Origin: Paenirhodobacter ferrireducens | GTDB taxonomy: Bacteria; Pseudomonadota; Alphaproteobacteria; Rhodobacterales; Rhodobacteraceae | NCBI RefSeq assembly: GCF_004022265.1 | Contig: NZ_SAVB01000002.1 | Span: forward strand, 124,001-188,000 | DNA length: 64,000 nt | Direction: 5' to 3' | Shown: positions 23,364-30,383 of the stretch, piece by piece | Position numbering within the stretch: the stretch's first letter is position 1 | Layout of the letters: every line of letters begins with the position of its first letter | Program-made: the position numbers and the translations under genes | Notes under the pieces: model-generated | The model's database searches: none | What the model was told of the DNA's origin: nothing | What the model saw: the letters and a program-made list of their open reading frames with translations, nothing else

Positions 23364-24217
23364 AGCGACGGCGGTTCCTGCAGATCTGCGCGGGGGCGGC
23401 GCTGGCCGGCCGGCCCGCCGCGGCGAGCGACTGGCGCGGGCAGGCCTTCGGCGCCGATGTCTCGTTACGCCTTGCGGGCGAAGCGCCGATGGCCGCCGTT
23501 CTGGCCGAGATTGCAGCGATCGAGGACACTTTCTCGCTCTACCGTGAGAGCGAGCTTACACGGCTCAACGCCACCGGCCACGGGCCGGGGTCGGAACGGA
23601 TGCGCGCGGTTCTGGCCTGCGCCGCGCGGGTGCATGCGGCGACCGCGGGCGCCTTCGATCCGACGGTGCAGCCGCTCTGGCAGGCGCTGGCCCGGGGCAC
23701 GGACGGCGCGGCAGAGCGCGCAAGCATCGGCCTTGAACGCATTGATATTTCGTCTGAAATCCGGCTTTCCGCGGGGCAGGGGTTGACCCTCAACGGCATC
23801 GTTCAGGGCTATGCCGCCGACTGCATCGCCGCGCTTCTGGCCGAGACCGGGCTGACCGATTGCCTGATCGACATGGGCGAGTATGCGGCACTTGGCGGGC
23901 CCTATCGGCTGGGCATCGAAGATCCGGCTGCCGGGATGCTCGGTGCGCGCACGATCGGCGCGGGCGCACCGCGGGCGATGGCGACCTCGAGCCCCGCGGC
24001 GCTTGCGCTGCCGGGCGGCAGCCATATCCTCGGGCCGCGGGGCGAGGCGCCGCGCTGGTCGACGGTCAGCGTCGGGGGCGACAGTGCGATGCTCTGCGAT
24101 GCCGCCTCGACCGCCTTCGTGCTGATGGATGCGAGCGCCATCGAAAAGGCCCGCGCCGAGCTGGGGCTCGGCGCGGTGACGCTGATCGACTTTGATGGAA
24201 ACCTGAGTGTGATCTGA
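23360..24217 (+). CDS. apbE: FAD:protein FMN transferase (ApbE/NosX family)
   Basis: A 285-residue periplasmic enzyme that attaches FMN to a threonine of target proteins, almost certainly the NosR-like protein encoded just before it. The N-terminus MKRRRFLQICAGAALAG has a twin-arginine-like signal, as in NosX. The family signatures ETFSLY-type (here EDTFSLYRESELTRLN), GAFDPTVQPLW, GIVQGYAADCIAALL and a C-terminal CDAASTAFVLM are visible; the Mg-binding Asp and Thr lie in the latter. Shorter than E. coli ApbE (about 350 residues) but similar to NosX forms. Start overlaps the upstream stop. Confidence 0.88.
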   Translation: MKRRRFLQICAGAALAGRPAAASDWRGQAFGADVSLRLAGEAPMAAVLAEIAAIEDTFSLYRESELTRLNATGHGPGSERMRAVLACAARVHAATAGAFDPTVQPLWQALARGTDGAAERASIGLERIDISSEIRLSAGQGLTLNGIVQGYAADCIAALLAETGLTDCLIDMGEYAALGGPYRLGIEDPAAGMLGARTIGAGAPRAMATSSPAALALPGGSHILGPRGEAPRWSTVSVGGDSAMLCDAASTAFVLMDASAIEKARAELGLGAVTLIDFDGNLSVI

Positions 24218-24224
24218 GGTTTGC

Positions 24225-24248
24225 GAGGCGGAGCTGAACCCCCGCCTC
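24225..24248. terminator. Shared hairpin between convergent apbE and xoxJ
   Basis: A seven-base-pair stem GAGGCGG/CCGCCTC with a ten-base loop lies eight bases after the apbE stop and overlaps the xoxJ stop codon. There is no T-run. It may block read-through or stabilise 3' ends of both convergent transcripts. Confidence 0.35.
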
Positions 24249-25155
24249 AACGCTCCGGTGGACGGAAATCGACGCCATAGCCGGCGAAGATCGCGGCAAT
24301 CCGGCCGTCTTCCAACCCTGCCGCCACCGCGTCATCGACCGCATAGGCGAGCGGCCGGTGCTGCAGCGAGATCGCCGCGCCGAGCGTCCATTTCGACTTC
24401 GCGAGCCCCAGCAGCGGCGGCTCATGCACCGCCAGCCCCGGCGCAAGGTTCGCATCGAGTTCCGCGCGCGGCCCCATCACCGCCATCACCTCATGCGCCG
24501 ACAGCCCGGCCATCGCCGAGGCCGTGCTCTTGTAGCGGTGAACCTTGTCGGCCGTCGCCCCATGCGCCACCGAGGTCAGGAAGAAATCCGAGATCGAGTC
24601 ATTCTCGACCCCGACCGGATCGAAGCGGAACACCGCTGGCACCGGGCCCTTCTCGGGGTAATCCGCCGTGCCATAGGCAATCGCCAGCCGCTCGACCGCA
24701 TATTGCCCGGTGAACACGACCTGATCGAAACGGCACGCGTAATCAACGTCATAGGGCACATGCAGCATGACGTCAGAGACCCGGCCGCCCACCGTCGCGC
24801 CCTTGTAGACGTAGTTCAGCAAGTCGGCGTCCAGCGTCTCGCTCGAATTCACCAGACGGATGCGCGCCTTCACCCCGAGATCGGCCGCGATCAGATTGGC
24901 AAGATCGACGTCAATGCCGCGCGGCGTGCCATCTTCCGACCAGGACCATGGGCGGAAATCGTCGTAAAGCGCGAATTCCATCCAGCCATCCGCGCGGATC
25001 TGGTCAAGCGACCGGCCGATGTCCTGCGTAAAGGTGTTTTGCAGCTTCTGGTCCGGGGCCACGCCCTTGCAGGCGGCATGGGCAAGGCCGGGCGCAAGGC
25101 CCAGCCCCCCCAGCATCACCGCCAGAACCAGAGCCCGCCGCGACAGACGCGCCAT
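24247..25155 (-). CDS. xoxJ: XoxJ/MxaJ-like periplasmic solute-binding protein (family 3) of a quinoprotein dehydrogenase
   Basis: A 302-residue exported protein (signal MARLSRRALVLAVMLGG...AHAACKG). It belongs to the family 3 solute-binding group found beside PQQ dehydrogenases (XoxJ, MxaJ, TIGR03871-like). Recognisable parts are FALYDDFRPWSWSEDGTPRGIDVDLANLIA, VSDVMLHVPYDVDYACRFDQVVFTGQYAVERLAIAY in short blocks, and the C-terminal LQHRPLAYAVDDAVAAGLEDG. XoxJ is thought to help activate or mature XoxF rather than feed an ABC transporter. It starts only three bases after the cytochrome gene, forming a two-gene operon with it, about 8 kb from xoxF itself. Confidence 0.88.
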   Translation of the reverse strand: MARLSRRALVLAVMLGGLGLAPGLAHAACKGVAPDQKLQNTFTQDIGRSLDQIRADGWMEFALYDDFRPWSWSEDGTPRGIDVDLANLIAADLGVKARIRLVNSSETLDADLLNYVYKGATVGGRVSDVMLHVPYDVDYACRFDQVVFTGQYAVERLAIAYGTADYPEKGPVPAVFRFDPVGVENDSISDFFLTSVAHGATADKVHRYKSTASAMAGLSAHEVMAVMGPRAELDANLAPGLAVHEPPLLGLAKSKWTLGAAISLQHRPLAYAVDDAVAAGLEDGRIAAIFAGYGVDFRPPER

Positions 25156-25158
25156 GGT

Positions 25159-25848
25159 TCACTCCGCCGCGGAGAGGCCGATGGTCAGCACCTCGGCGGC
25201 GTGCTTGAAGCTGGCCGGGTCCGGGGTCAGAACGGCGGCCGCGCGGCTGACCGCGCTGTCGGCCACCGGCGCACCCGATGCGGTGGCGACCTGCGCCCCG
25301 ATCTCGGTCAGCTCGGCCTTGATCGCCGCCTCGTCGCCTTCGCCCTTCATCAGCTCGTCGCGGATCGCGTGGAGCCGCGCCGAATGGGCATCCAGCGCGC
25401 CATCCTCGGGGCGGGTCTCGATATAGGTGCGGATCGCCCAGCCGGCCTTCTGTCCCAGAACCTCGCCGAAGGCCGGCATCTTGGTGGTGCCATTCTGGGT
25501 GAAGCCGTGCTGGAAGCGCTCGACGAACCATTCGTCGCCGCTCTCGTTCGCCTCGAGATAGCGCAGGTCGGGGGCCAGACCGCCCGACACGGCACCCAGA
25601 CCGTGGCAGCGCGCACAGTTCTGGTTGAAACCGGAGTCGCCGATCTGCACGGCCTTGGCCCAGACCTCTTCCCCCGCCGTCTCGGCGCGATAGGGGTTTT
25701 CGGTCAGCCAGTCTTCGCCCACCTCGGGCAGGGCATCGGTGTTCACCGGCTGCGGTGTCACGTCGCCATGCGCCCAAAGCTGCACGGGGGCGATCAGCCC
25801 GGCCATGGTCAGTGCCGCCAGCAGGCGGCGGGTGCGGACATCGAGCAT
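25159..25848 (-). CDS. Cytochrome c of the PedF / c-553i (XoxG-like) type
   Basis: A 229-residue exported cytochrome with signal MLDVRTRRLLAALTMAGLIA...LWAHG and one haem site C78-A-R-C81-H82. The NQNCARCHGLGAVSGGLAPDLRYL block and the conserved SGDEWFVERF, followed by NGTTKMPAF with the probable axial Met, match cytochromes paired with PQQ alcohol dehydrogenases (PedF, CycB c-553i). It is a likely electron acceptor of XoxF. ATG 25848 is chosen for its GGGAGGGAGAC site; the frame runs on to 25992 without protein character. Expected to be driven from the divergent promoter region with the 25959-25980 motif. Confidence 0.88.
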   Translation of the reverse strand: MLDVRTRRLLAALTMAGLIAPVQLWAHGDVTPQPVNTDALPEVGEDWLTENPYRAETAGEEVWAKAVQIGDSGFNQNCARCHGLGAVSGGLAPDLRYLEANESGDEWFVERFQHGFTQNGTTKMPAFGEVLGQKAGWAIRTYIETRPEDGALDAHSARLHAIRDELMKGEGDEAAIKAELTEIGAQVATASGAPVADSAVSRAAAVLTPDPASFKHAAEVLTIGLSAAE

Positions 25849-25958
25849 GTCTCCCTCCCTCTCGATCCTCATGTTTCCCGACATAAGCTGCGTTGCGGCA
25901 TTACGGCCATTCGACCTTCGTCGGGATCTGCGGCGAGTCTGCCTGATCCGGGCGGGGT

Positions 25959-25980
25959 GGCGTATTGGCCATTGGTCTAA
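25959..25980 (-). promoter_or_regulatory. Candidate operator 1, GACCAATG type
   Basis: Read on the minus strand it contains GACCAATGGCCAATAC, an imperfect tandem repeat of an eight-base unit. It agrees at 18 of 22 positions with the site before xoxF (33744-33765). It lies in the 205-base divergent region between the cytochrome c gene (start 25848) and the NMT1-like importer (start 26054), so it could serve both. Probable binding site of the LuxR-type regulator at 35790; inference only. Confidence 0.55.
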
Positions 25981-26053
25981 TAGGCCCCGCATGACCCGCC
26001 CCCTAGGGTGGATGGCAGAGGGCCCGCACCCTTGCGCGGGCGGGGAGGACGGA

Positions 26054-27025
26054 ATGTTTCATCGGATCGGCCGCGTCTTTGCGGCGCTGGCGCTTGGCCT
26101 TGGCCTTGGCGCCGCCCAGGCTCAGGATCTGCCGGTGCTGACGGTGGCCGCGCTTGAGGGCGGCACGGTCACCTGGGAGCTCGACACCATCCGCCATTAC
26201 GGGCTCGACCGGGCGGCGGGGTTCACCCTTGCGGTGATGCCGGTCGCGGGCAACCCCGCGGCGCAGGTGGCGCTGCAGGGCGGTGCGGCCGATGCGATCG
26301 TGACCGACTGGTTCTGGGTCGCGCGGATGCGCGCCACGGGACAGGATTACTGCTTCCTGCCCTATTCGAAGGCGGTCGGCGGGATGTTCGTGCGCGCTGA
26401 CAGCTCCGTCCGGGAAGTGACCGATCTGAAAGGGAAAAAGATCGGCATCGCGGGCGGGCCGCTGGACAAGAGCTGGCTCGTGCTGCGGGCCTGGGCACTG
26501 CAGGCGGCTGGCTTCGATCTGGCGAAGGAGACCGGGCAGGTCTTCGGCGCGCCGCCCTTGATCCTGCAGGCCGGGCTTTCGGGCGAGGTCGATGCGGCGA
26601 TCAACTTCTGGCATTTCAACGCGAAGATGCAGGCCGCGGGCATGCGGCAGCTGATCTCAGTCTCCGAGGCGGCGCAGGCGCTTGGCCTCGATCCCGAAAC
26701 GCCGCTGCTCGGCTATGTGGTCTCGGGCAAGCTGGTCGAGGAAAAGCCTGCCCTGGTGGCCGCGCTGGCGCAGGCCTCGCGCGCGGCCAAGGCGCGGCTG
26801 GCCACGGATGACGCCGCCTTCGAGCGGCTGCGGCCGCTGATGAAGGCAAAGGATGACGCGCAATACGCGGCATTGGTCGCGGGCTATCGCGCCGGCATTC
26901 CGGCACCGGGCCCGGTGGACGAGGCGGCGGCGGCGAAGATGTTCGCGCTGATGGCGGTGCTCGGCGGGGCCGATCTTGTGGGCCCGGCGACGGCGCTTCC
27001 GCCCGGCGTGTTCCTTCCGGACTGA
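26054..27025 (+). CDS. ABC transporter substrate-binding protein, NMT1/SsuA-like
   Basis: A 323-residue exported protein, signal MFHRIGRVFAALALGLGLGA with cleavage near AQA-QDLP. The fold is a type 2 periplasmic binding protein of the NMT1/THI5-SsuA group: GGTVTWELDTIRHYGLD, AAQVALQGGAADAIVTDWFW, VTDLKGKKIGIAGGPLDKSW and LQAGLSGEVDAAINFWHFNAKM. Relatives bind aliphatic sulfonates, taurine, nitrate, thiamine precursors or other small organics. It starts a three-gene importer operon with a GGGGAGGAC site. Its position beside the xoxJ-cytochrome operon and the shared divergent region suggest a task linked to alcohol oxidation, ligand unknown. Confidence 0.88.
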   Translation: MFHRIGRVFAALALGLGLGAAQAQDLPVLTVAALEGGTVTWELDTIRHYGLDRAAGFTLAVMPVAGNPAAQVALQGGAADAIVTDWFWVARMRATGQDYCFLPYSKAVGGMFVRADSSVREVTDLKGKKIGIAGGPLDKSWLVLRAWALQAAGFDLAKETGQVFGAPPLILQAGLSGEVDAAINFWHFNAKMQAAGMRQLISVSEAAQALGLDPETPLLGYVVSGKLVEEKPALVAALAQASRAAKARLATDDAAFERLRPLMKAKDDAQYAALVAGYRAGIPAPGPVDEAAAAKMFALMAVLGGADLVGPATALPPGVFLPD

Positions 27026-27029
27026 GCCG

Positions 27030-27845
27030 ATGAGCAGCGTCGCACGGACAGGGCTTGCCCAGACGGCGCGCAAGGGGGCGGCGCCGAAACCGCCTTCACT
27101 GCGCGGCATGTTCCGTGCGCTGATCTCGCTCGCCGTTCTGGTGCTGCTCTGGGCCGGGCTGTCGGCGCTCCTCGCCGATCCGCTGCGCGCGCCCGGGCCG
27201 CAACAGGTGCTGCCGGCGCTCTTTCAGGGGGTCGTCTCGGGCGAGATCCTCCTCGATCTGTCCGCCACGCTGCGCCGCGTCGGGCTGAGCTTTGTGCTCG
27301 CCATGGCGACGGGGACGGCGGCGGGGATCGTGCTGGGCCTGATGCCGCGGCTCGACCGCTGGCTCGATCCGTGGCTCACCGTCTTCAACACCATTCCGGC
27401 GCTGGTCACGATCGTGCTGTGCTACCTCTGGATCGGGCTGAACGAGAGCGCGGCGATCGCCGCCGTGGCGCTGAACAAGGTGCCGCTCGTCACCCTGATG
27501 CTGCGCGAGGGGGTGCGGGTGCTCGACCCCGACCTTGCCGCGATGGCGCAGGTCTACCGGATGGGGCCGCTCGCGCGGTTGCGCCACATCGTGCTGCCGC
27601 AGCTGGCGCCGCATCTGGTGTCGGCGGCGCGCGCGGGGCTGGCGCTGATCTGGAAGATCGTGCTGGTGGTCGAGTTCCTGGGACGCTCGGACGGCATCGG
27701 ATTCCGCCTTCACCTCGATTTCCAGATGTTTGATATCACAGGGGTTCTGGCGAATGCTCTGGCCTTCGTCGCGGTCATGCTGGCGCTCGAGGCGCTGCTG
27801 ATCGCGCCGCTCGCGGCGCGCGCCGCAAGATGGAGGACGCAATGA
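27030..27845 (+). CDS. ABC transporter permease, SsuC/TauC-like
   Basis: A 271-residue inner-membrane permease (BPD_transp_1). The typical order is visible: first helix around LISLAVLVLLWAGLSALL, then LSATLRRVGLSFVLAMATGTAAGIVLGL, the EAA loop region around AAMAQVYRMGPLARLRHIVLPQLAPHLVSAARAG and a C-terminal helix LANALAFVAVMLALEALL. It starts five bases after the binding-protein stop and its TGA overlaps the ATPase start. Four to six membrane helices are expected. Partner of the two neighbours in one importer. Confidence 0.92.
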   Translation: MSSVARTGLAQTARKGAAPKPPSLRGMFRALISLAVLVLLWAGLSALLADPLRAPGPQQVLPALFQGVVSGEILLDLSATLRRVGLSFVLAMATGTAAGIVLGLMPRLDRWLDPWLTVFNTIPALVTIVLCYLWIGLNESAAIAAVALNKVPLVTLMLREGVRVLDPDLAAMAQVYRMGPLARLRHIVLPQLAPHLVSAARAGLALIWKIVLVVEFLGRSDGIGFRLHLDFQMFDITGVLANALAFVAVMLALEALLIAPLAARAARWRTQ

Positions 27846-28462
27846 TCGCCCTCGATCTGACCGCGAAAAGTTTCGGCGCGACCCAGGTGCTCGGCCCGAT
27901 GCGGCTGCGCGTCGAACCGGGCGAGGTGCTGGGTATCTCGGGCCCTTCGGGGGCTGGCAAAAGTACGTTGCTGCGCATCCTCGCGGGCATCGACCGCCGG
28001 TTCGAGGGCATGCTCGACGCACCGGGCCGCCGCGCCATGGTGTTCCAGAGCCCGACGCTGATGCCCTGGCGACGGGTGATCGACAATGTCACGATCCCGA
28101 CCGGCGCCACGACAGCCGAGGCCGCCGAGATTCTCGCCCGCGTCGGCCTTGCAGGGCTGGAGCGGCGCTGGCCCGGGCAGCTCTCGCTCGGTCAGGCACG
28201 GCGGGTGGGGATTGCGCGCGCCTTCGTCGGGCGGCCGGACTTGCTGATCCTCGACGAGCCCTTCGCCTCGCTCGATGCCGAGCGGATCGAGGATCTGCTT
28301 GCCCTCACCGCCGCGCTGATCGCCGAGACCCGGCCGGCGGTGGTGCTGGCGTCGCACGCCGAGCACGAACTTGCGACGCTTGCCACCCGCCGCGCGCGGC
28401 TGGACGGCCGGCCGGCGCGGCTGATCGAGGCTCAGCGCGAGCGGGTGCGGGCGGGCTCGTAA
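27842..28462 (+). CDS. ABC transporter ATP-binding protein, SsuB/TauB-like (short)
   Basis: A 206-residue ATPase for the NMT1-like importer. Walker [11 protein letters not shown]-loop MVFQSPTLMPWRRVIDN, signature in the altered form LSLGQARRVGIARA (LSGGQ is LSLGQ), and Walker B LLILDEPFASLD are present. ATG 27842 overlaps the permease stop and follows GGAGG; ATG 27830 is an alternative. It is about 40 residues shorter than SsuB. Its last 31 bases overlap the end of the convergent permease gene, an unusual tail-to-tail overlap. Confidence 0.9.
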   Translation: MIALDLTAKSFGATQVLGPMRLRVEPGEVLGISGPSGAGKSTLLRILAGIDRRFEGMLDAPGRRAMVFQSPTLMPWRRVIDNVTIPTGATTAEAAEILARVGLAGLERRWPGQLSLGQARRVGIARAFVGRPDLLILDEPFASLDAERIEDLLALTAALIAETRPAVVLASHAEHELATLATRRARLDGRPARLIEAQRERVRAGS

Positions 28463-29211
28463 CCCAGGAGCGCCAGCCCGAAGAAGAGCGCGAAGGCCAG
28501 CACCGTCCAGCCAAGCGCGGCAAGGTTCATCTGGCCGTAAAGCGCAAAGCGCACAAGCTCGACCGCATGGGTGAAAGGGTTGATTTCGCAAAGGGTTGCA
28601 AGGAGAGGTGAGCTTTCCTGCATCTTCCACAGCGGATAGAGCGCGGTTGACAGGAAGAACATCGGGAAGATCACGAAATTCATCACCCCGGCGAAGTTCT
28701 CAAGCTGGCGGATACGGGCCGAGAGGAACAGCCCGAGCGCGCCCAGCATGATCCCGGCCAGCGCCAGCGCGGGCAGCGCGGCAAGGTATCCTATGAGGCT
28801 GAACTTCAGCCCGTAGCCCCATGCGATCACAAGAAAAATAGCCACTTGCAGCAGCCCGACCATGGCCCCGGCCAGCAATTTCGCGCCGAGCAGGAACCAG
28901 CGCGGCCAGGGCGCCGTCAGCATCAGCCGCATCGTGCCGCTTTCGCGATCGTTCACCAGAGACAGCGAGCTCTGCATCCCGGAAAACAGCAAGATCATCC
29001 CGCAAAGCCCTGGAACGATGTAGGTCTCATAGCTGATATAGGTCTTGTAGGGCGGGATGATCGACAGACCGAGTGCCGCCCGGAACCCCGCGGCGAAGAC
29101 GAAAAGCCAGACCAGCGGTCGCACCAGCGCGGCGAAGAAACGCTCGCGCTGCGTGACGAAGCGGGCAAGCTCGCGGGTGATGATGGCGCGGGCGGCGATC
29201 AGGGCCTTCAT
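28432..29211 (-). CDS. ABC-2 type permease of a PQQ-dehydrogenase-associated ABC system (PedC/LutF-like)
   Basis: A 259-residue membrane protein. RPLVWLFVFAAGFRAAL, YIVPGLCGMILLFSGMQSSLSLVNDRESGTMRLMLTAP in short blocks, and VIFPMFFLSTALYPLWKM are the ABC-2 membrane family core, with about six helices. This permease type is the partner of the ATPase encoded just upstream; their genes overlap by ATGA. From memory, homologues (pedC of Pseudomonas putida, lutF of Methylorubrum) lie in clusters needed for growth with scarce lanthanides. ABC-2 folds usually export, so the direction and cargo of transport are unclear. Last gene of a five-gene operon. Confidence 0.88.
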   Translation of the reverse strand: MKALIAARAIITRELARFVTQRERFFAALVRPLVWLFVFAAGFRAALGLSIIPPYKTYISYETYIVPGLCGMILLFSGMQSSLSLVNDRESGTMRLMLTAPWPRWFLLGAKLLAGAMVGLLQVAIFLVIAWGYGLKFSLIGYLAALPALALAGIMLGALGLFLSARIRQLENFAGVMNFVIFPMFFLSTALYPLWKMQESSPLLATLCEINPFTHAVELVRFALYGQMNLAALGWTVLAFALFFGLALLGYEPARTRSR

Positions 29212-29927
29212 GCGGCGGCTCCGGTCCGGGTGAGGAACCACTCGGCCAAGGGGGTCGCGCCGGTGACGGCATCGACCCGCCCGGCAGCGGCAACGCGGCC
29301 CTGATGCAAGAGCACGAGGTCATCGTCCGGGTGCAGCTCGTCCACCAGATGCGTCGCCCAGAGCACCGAGATCCCCTCGGCGGTCAGCGCATGGACATGG
29401 GCGGTGATCGCGGCGCGGGCCGGGGCGTCAAGGCCGACCGTCGGCTCATCCAGCAGCAGGAGCCGCGGCGCATGGATCAGCGCGCGGGCGATCTCCATCC
29501 GCCGCCGATGCCCGCCGTTCAGTGCCGCGACCTTCTCGCCGGCGCGCTCCTCCATGCCCAGCCGGGCCAGCGAAGCCGCGATCCGATCGCGCGCCATCGC
29601 TCCGGAAAGCCCCTGCAAGGCTGCGAAATACTTGAGATTTGCGAAAACGGAGCGGTCGAGGTCATAGGTCGGCGCCTGATAGACCACACCGATCCGGGCC
29701 AGCGCCGCACGCGGGCTGCGGCCAAGATCGTGGCCGCCCACGCTGACGACGCCGGGGGCCGGGCGGATCAGCCCGGTCAGCACCGCCATCAGCGTCGACT
29801 TGCCCGCGCCATTGGGGCCGAGGAGCGCGCAGAACCGCCCCTCGGGCACGGCGAAGGACACGTCGCGCAGCGCCGGCTTGCGGCCCCAGTCGTGGCTCAG
29901 CCCGGCGACGCGCAACGCTTCAGTCAA
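29208..29927 (-). CDS. ABC transporter ATP-binding protein of the PQQ-associated system (PedB/LutE-like)
   Basis: A 239-residue ATPase with Walker A GPNGAGKST, Q-loop GVVYQAPTYDLDRSVFANLKYFAAL, an altered signature LNGGHRRRMEIARAL (in place of LSGGQ) and Walker B LLLLDEPTVGLD. QAPTYDLDRSV and LNGGHRRR are features I associate with the PQQ_ABC_ATP group. The start is TTG at 29927: it has GGAG seven bases upstream and overlaps the stop of the preceding gene by eight bases. No ATG or GTG lies nearby in frame. Its own stop overlaps the permease start. Confidence 0.88.
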   Translation of the reverse strand: MTEALRVAGLSHDWGRKPALRDVSFAVPEGRFCALLGPNGAGKSTLMAVLTGLIRPAPGVVSVGGHDLGRSPRAALARIGVVYQAPTYDLDRSVFANLKYFAALQGLSGAMARDRIAASLARLGMEERAGEKVAALNGGHRRRMEIARALIHAPRLLLLDEPTVGLDAPARAAITAHVHALTAEGISVLWATHLVDELHPDDDLVLLHQGRVAAAGRVDAVTGATPLAEWFLTRTGAAA

Positions 29928-30366
29928 TGGTGATCTCCAGCCGCTGCTCGGCGCCGGTGGAGCCGGGAATGGCCAGGCTGTAGCGCCCGGGCTTCACCGC
30001 GACGAAGCCGATCTCCATCGTGCCGGCGCGGTCGAACTCGATGGAATGCAGGCCCATCGGGCGGATCTCCAGCCCCTTGATGACGACCTCGTCGACCCAG
30101 ATCGCGCGGAAGAAGTCGGCACCGGAAAGGCCAATTTCGCCAGAGCCATCGGCGGTGATCTTCACCTCGTAGTAATGGCCCGACTTGAGCGCCCAGGGCC
30201 CGCCGAGCGGTTCGCCCACGGAGAGGATCACCTCGGGCAGGTCGGACTTGTTCGGGCCGGCGAGCAGGCCCGCCGGCGGCGCGGCATCGTCGTCATCGTC
30301 CTCGGCGAGCGCGGGATGGGCAATCGCAAGACTCAGGCAGCACATCAGGAAAGCAATGGAACGCAT
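29920..30366 (-). CDS. Small exported protein with an Asp-rich mature N-terminus
   Basis: A 148-residue secreted protein I cannot name. The signal MRSIAFLMCCLSLAIAHPALA is followed at once by EDDDDDAAPP, five Asp in a row. The rest is predicted beta-rich (YYEVKITADGSGEIGLSG, FFRAIWVDEVVIKGLEIRPM, MEIGFVAVKPGRYSLAI), resembling a cupredoxin-like or immunoglobulin-like sandwich. No Cys is left in the mature protein. It sits between the YVTN protein and the ABC ATPase in one operon, so a periplasmic accessory role, possibly metal binding, fits. Homologous clusters contain similar small exported proteins of unknown role (LutB/LutD/LutG class). Confidence 0.75.
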   Translation of the reverse strand: MRSIAFLMCCLSLAIAHPALAEDDDDDAAPPAGLLAGPNKSDLPEVILSVGEPLGGPWALKSGHYYEVKITADGSGEIGLSGADFFRAIWVDEVVIKGLEIRPMGLHSIEFDRAGTMEIGFVAVKPGRYSLAIPGSTGAEQRLEITID

Positions 30367-30383
30367 TGAAATACCTTTCTTCG

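Noticed and set aside
21315-24217. Part of a nitrous oxide reduction (nos) cluster
   Set aside because: No nosZ, nosD, nosF, nosY or nosL is present, and the neighbours are xoxJ and a PedF-like cytochrome.
25849-26053. Thiamine (TPP) riboswitch before the NMT1-like importer
   Set aside because: The conserved CTGAGA and ACCTGA-type boxes are absent; only a short GCCCGC/GCGGGC hairpin is visible.
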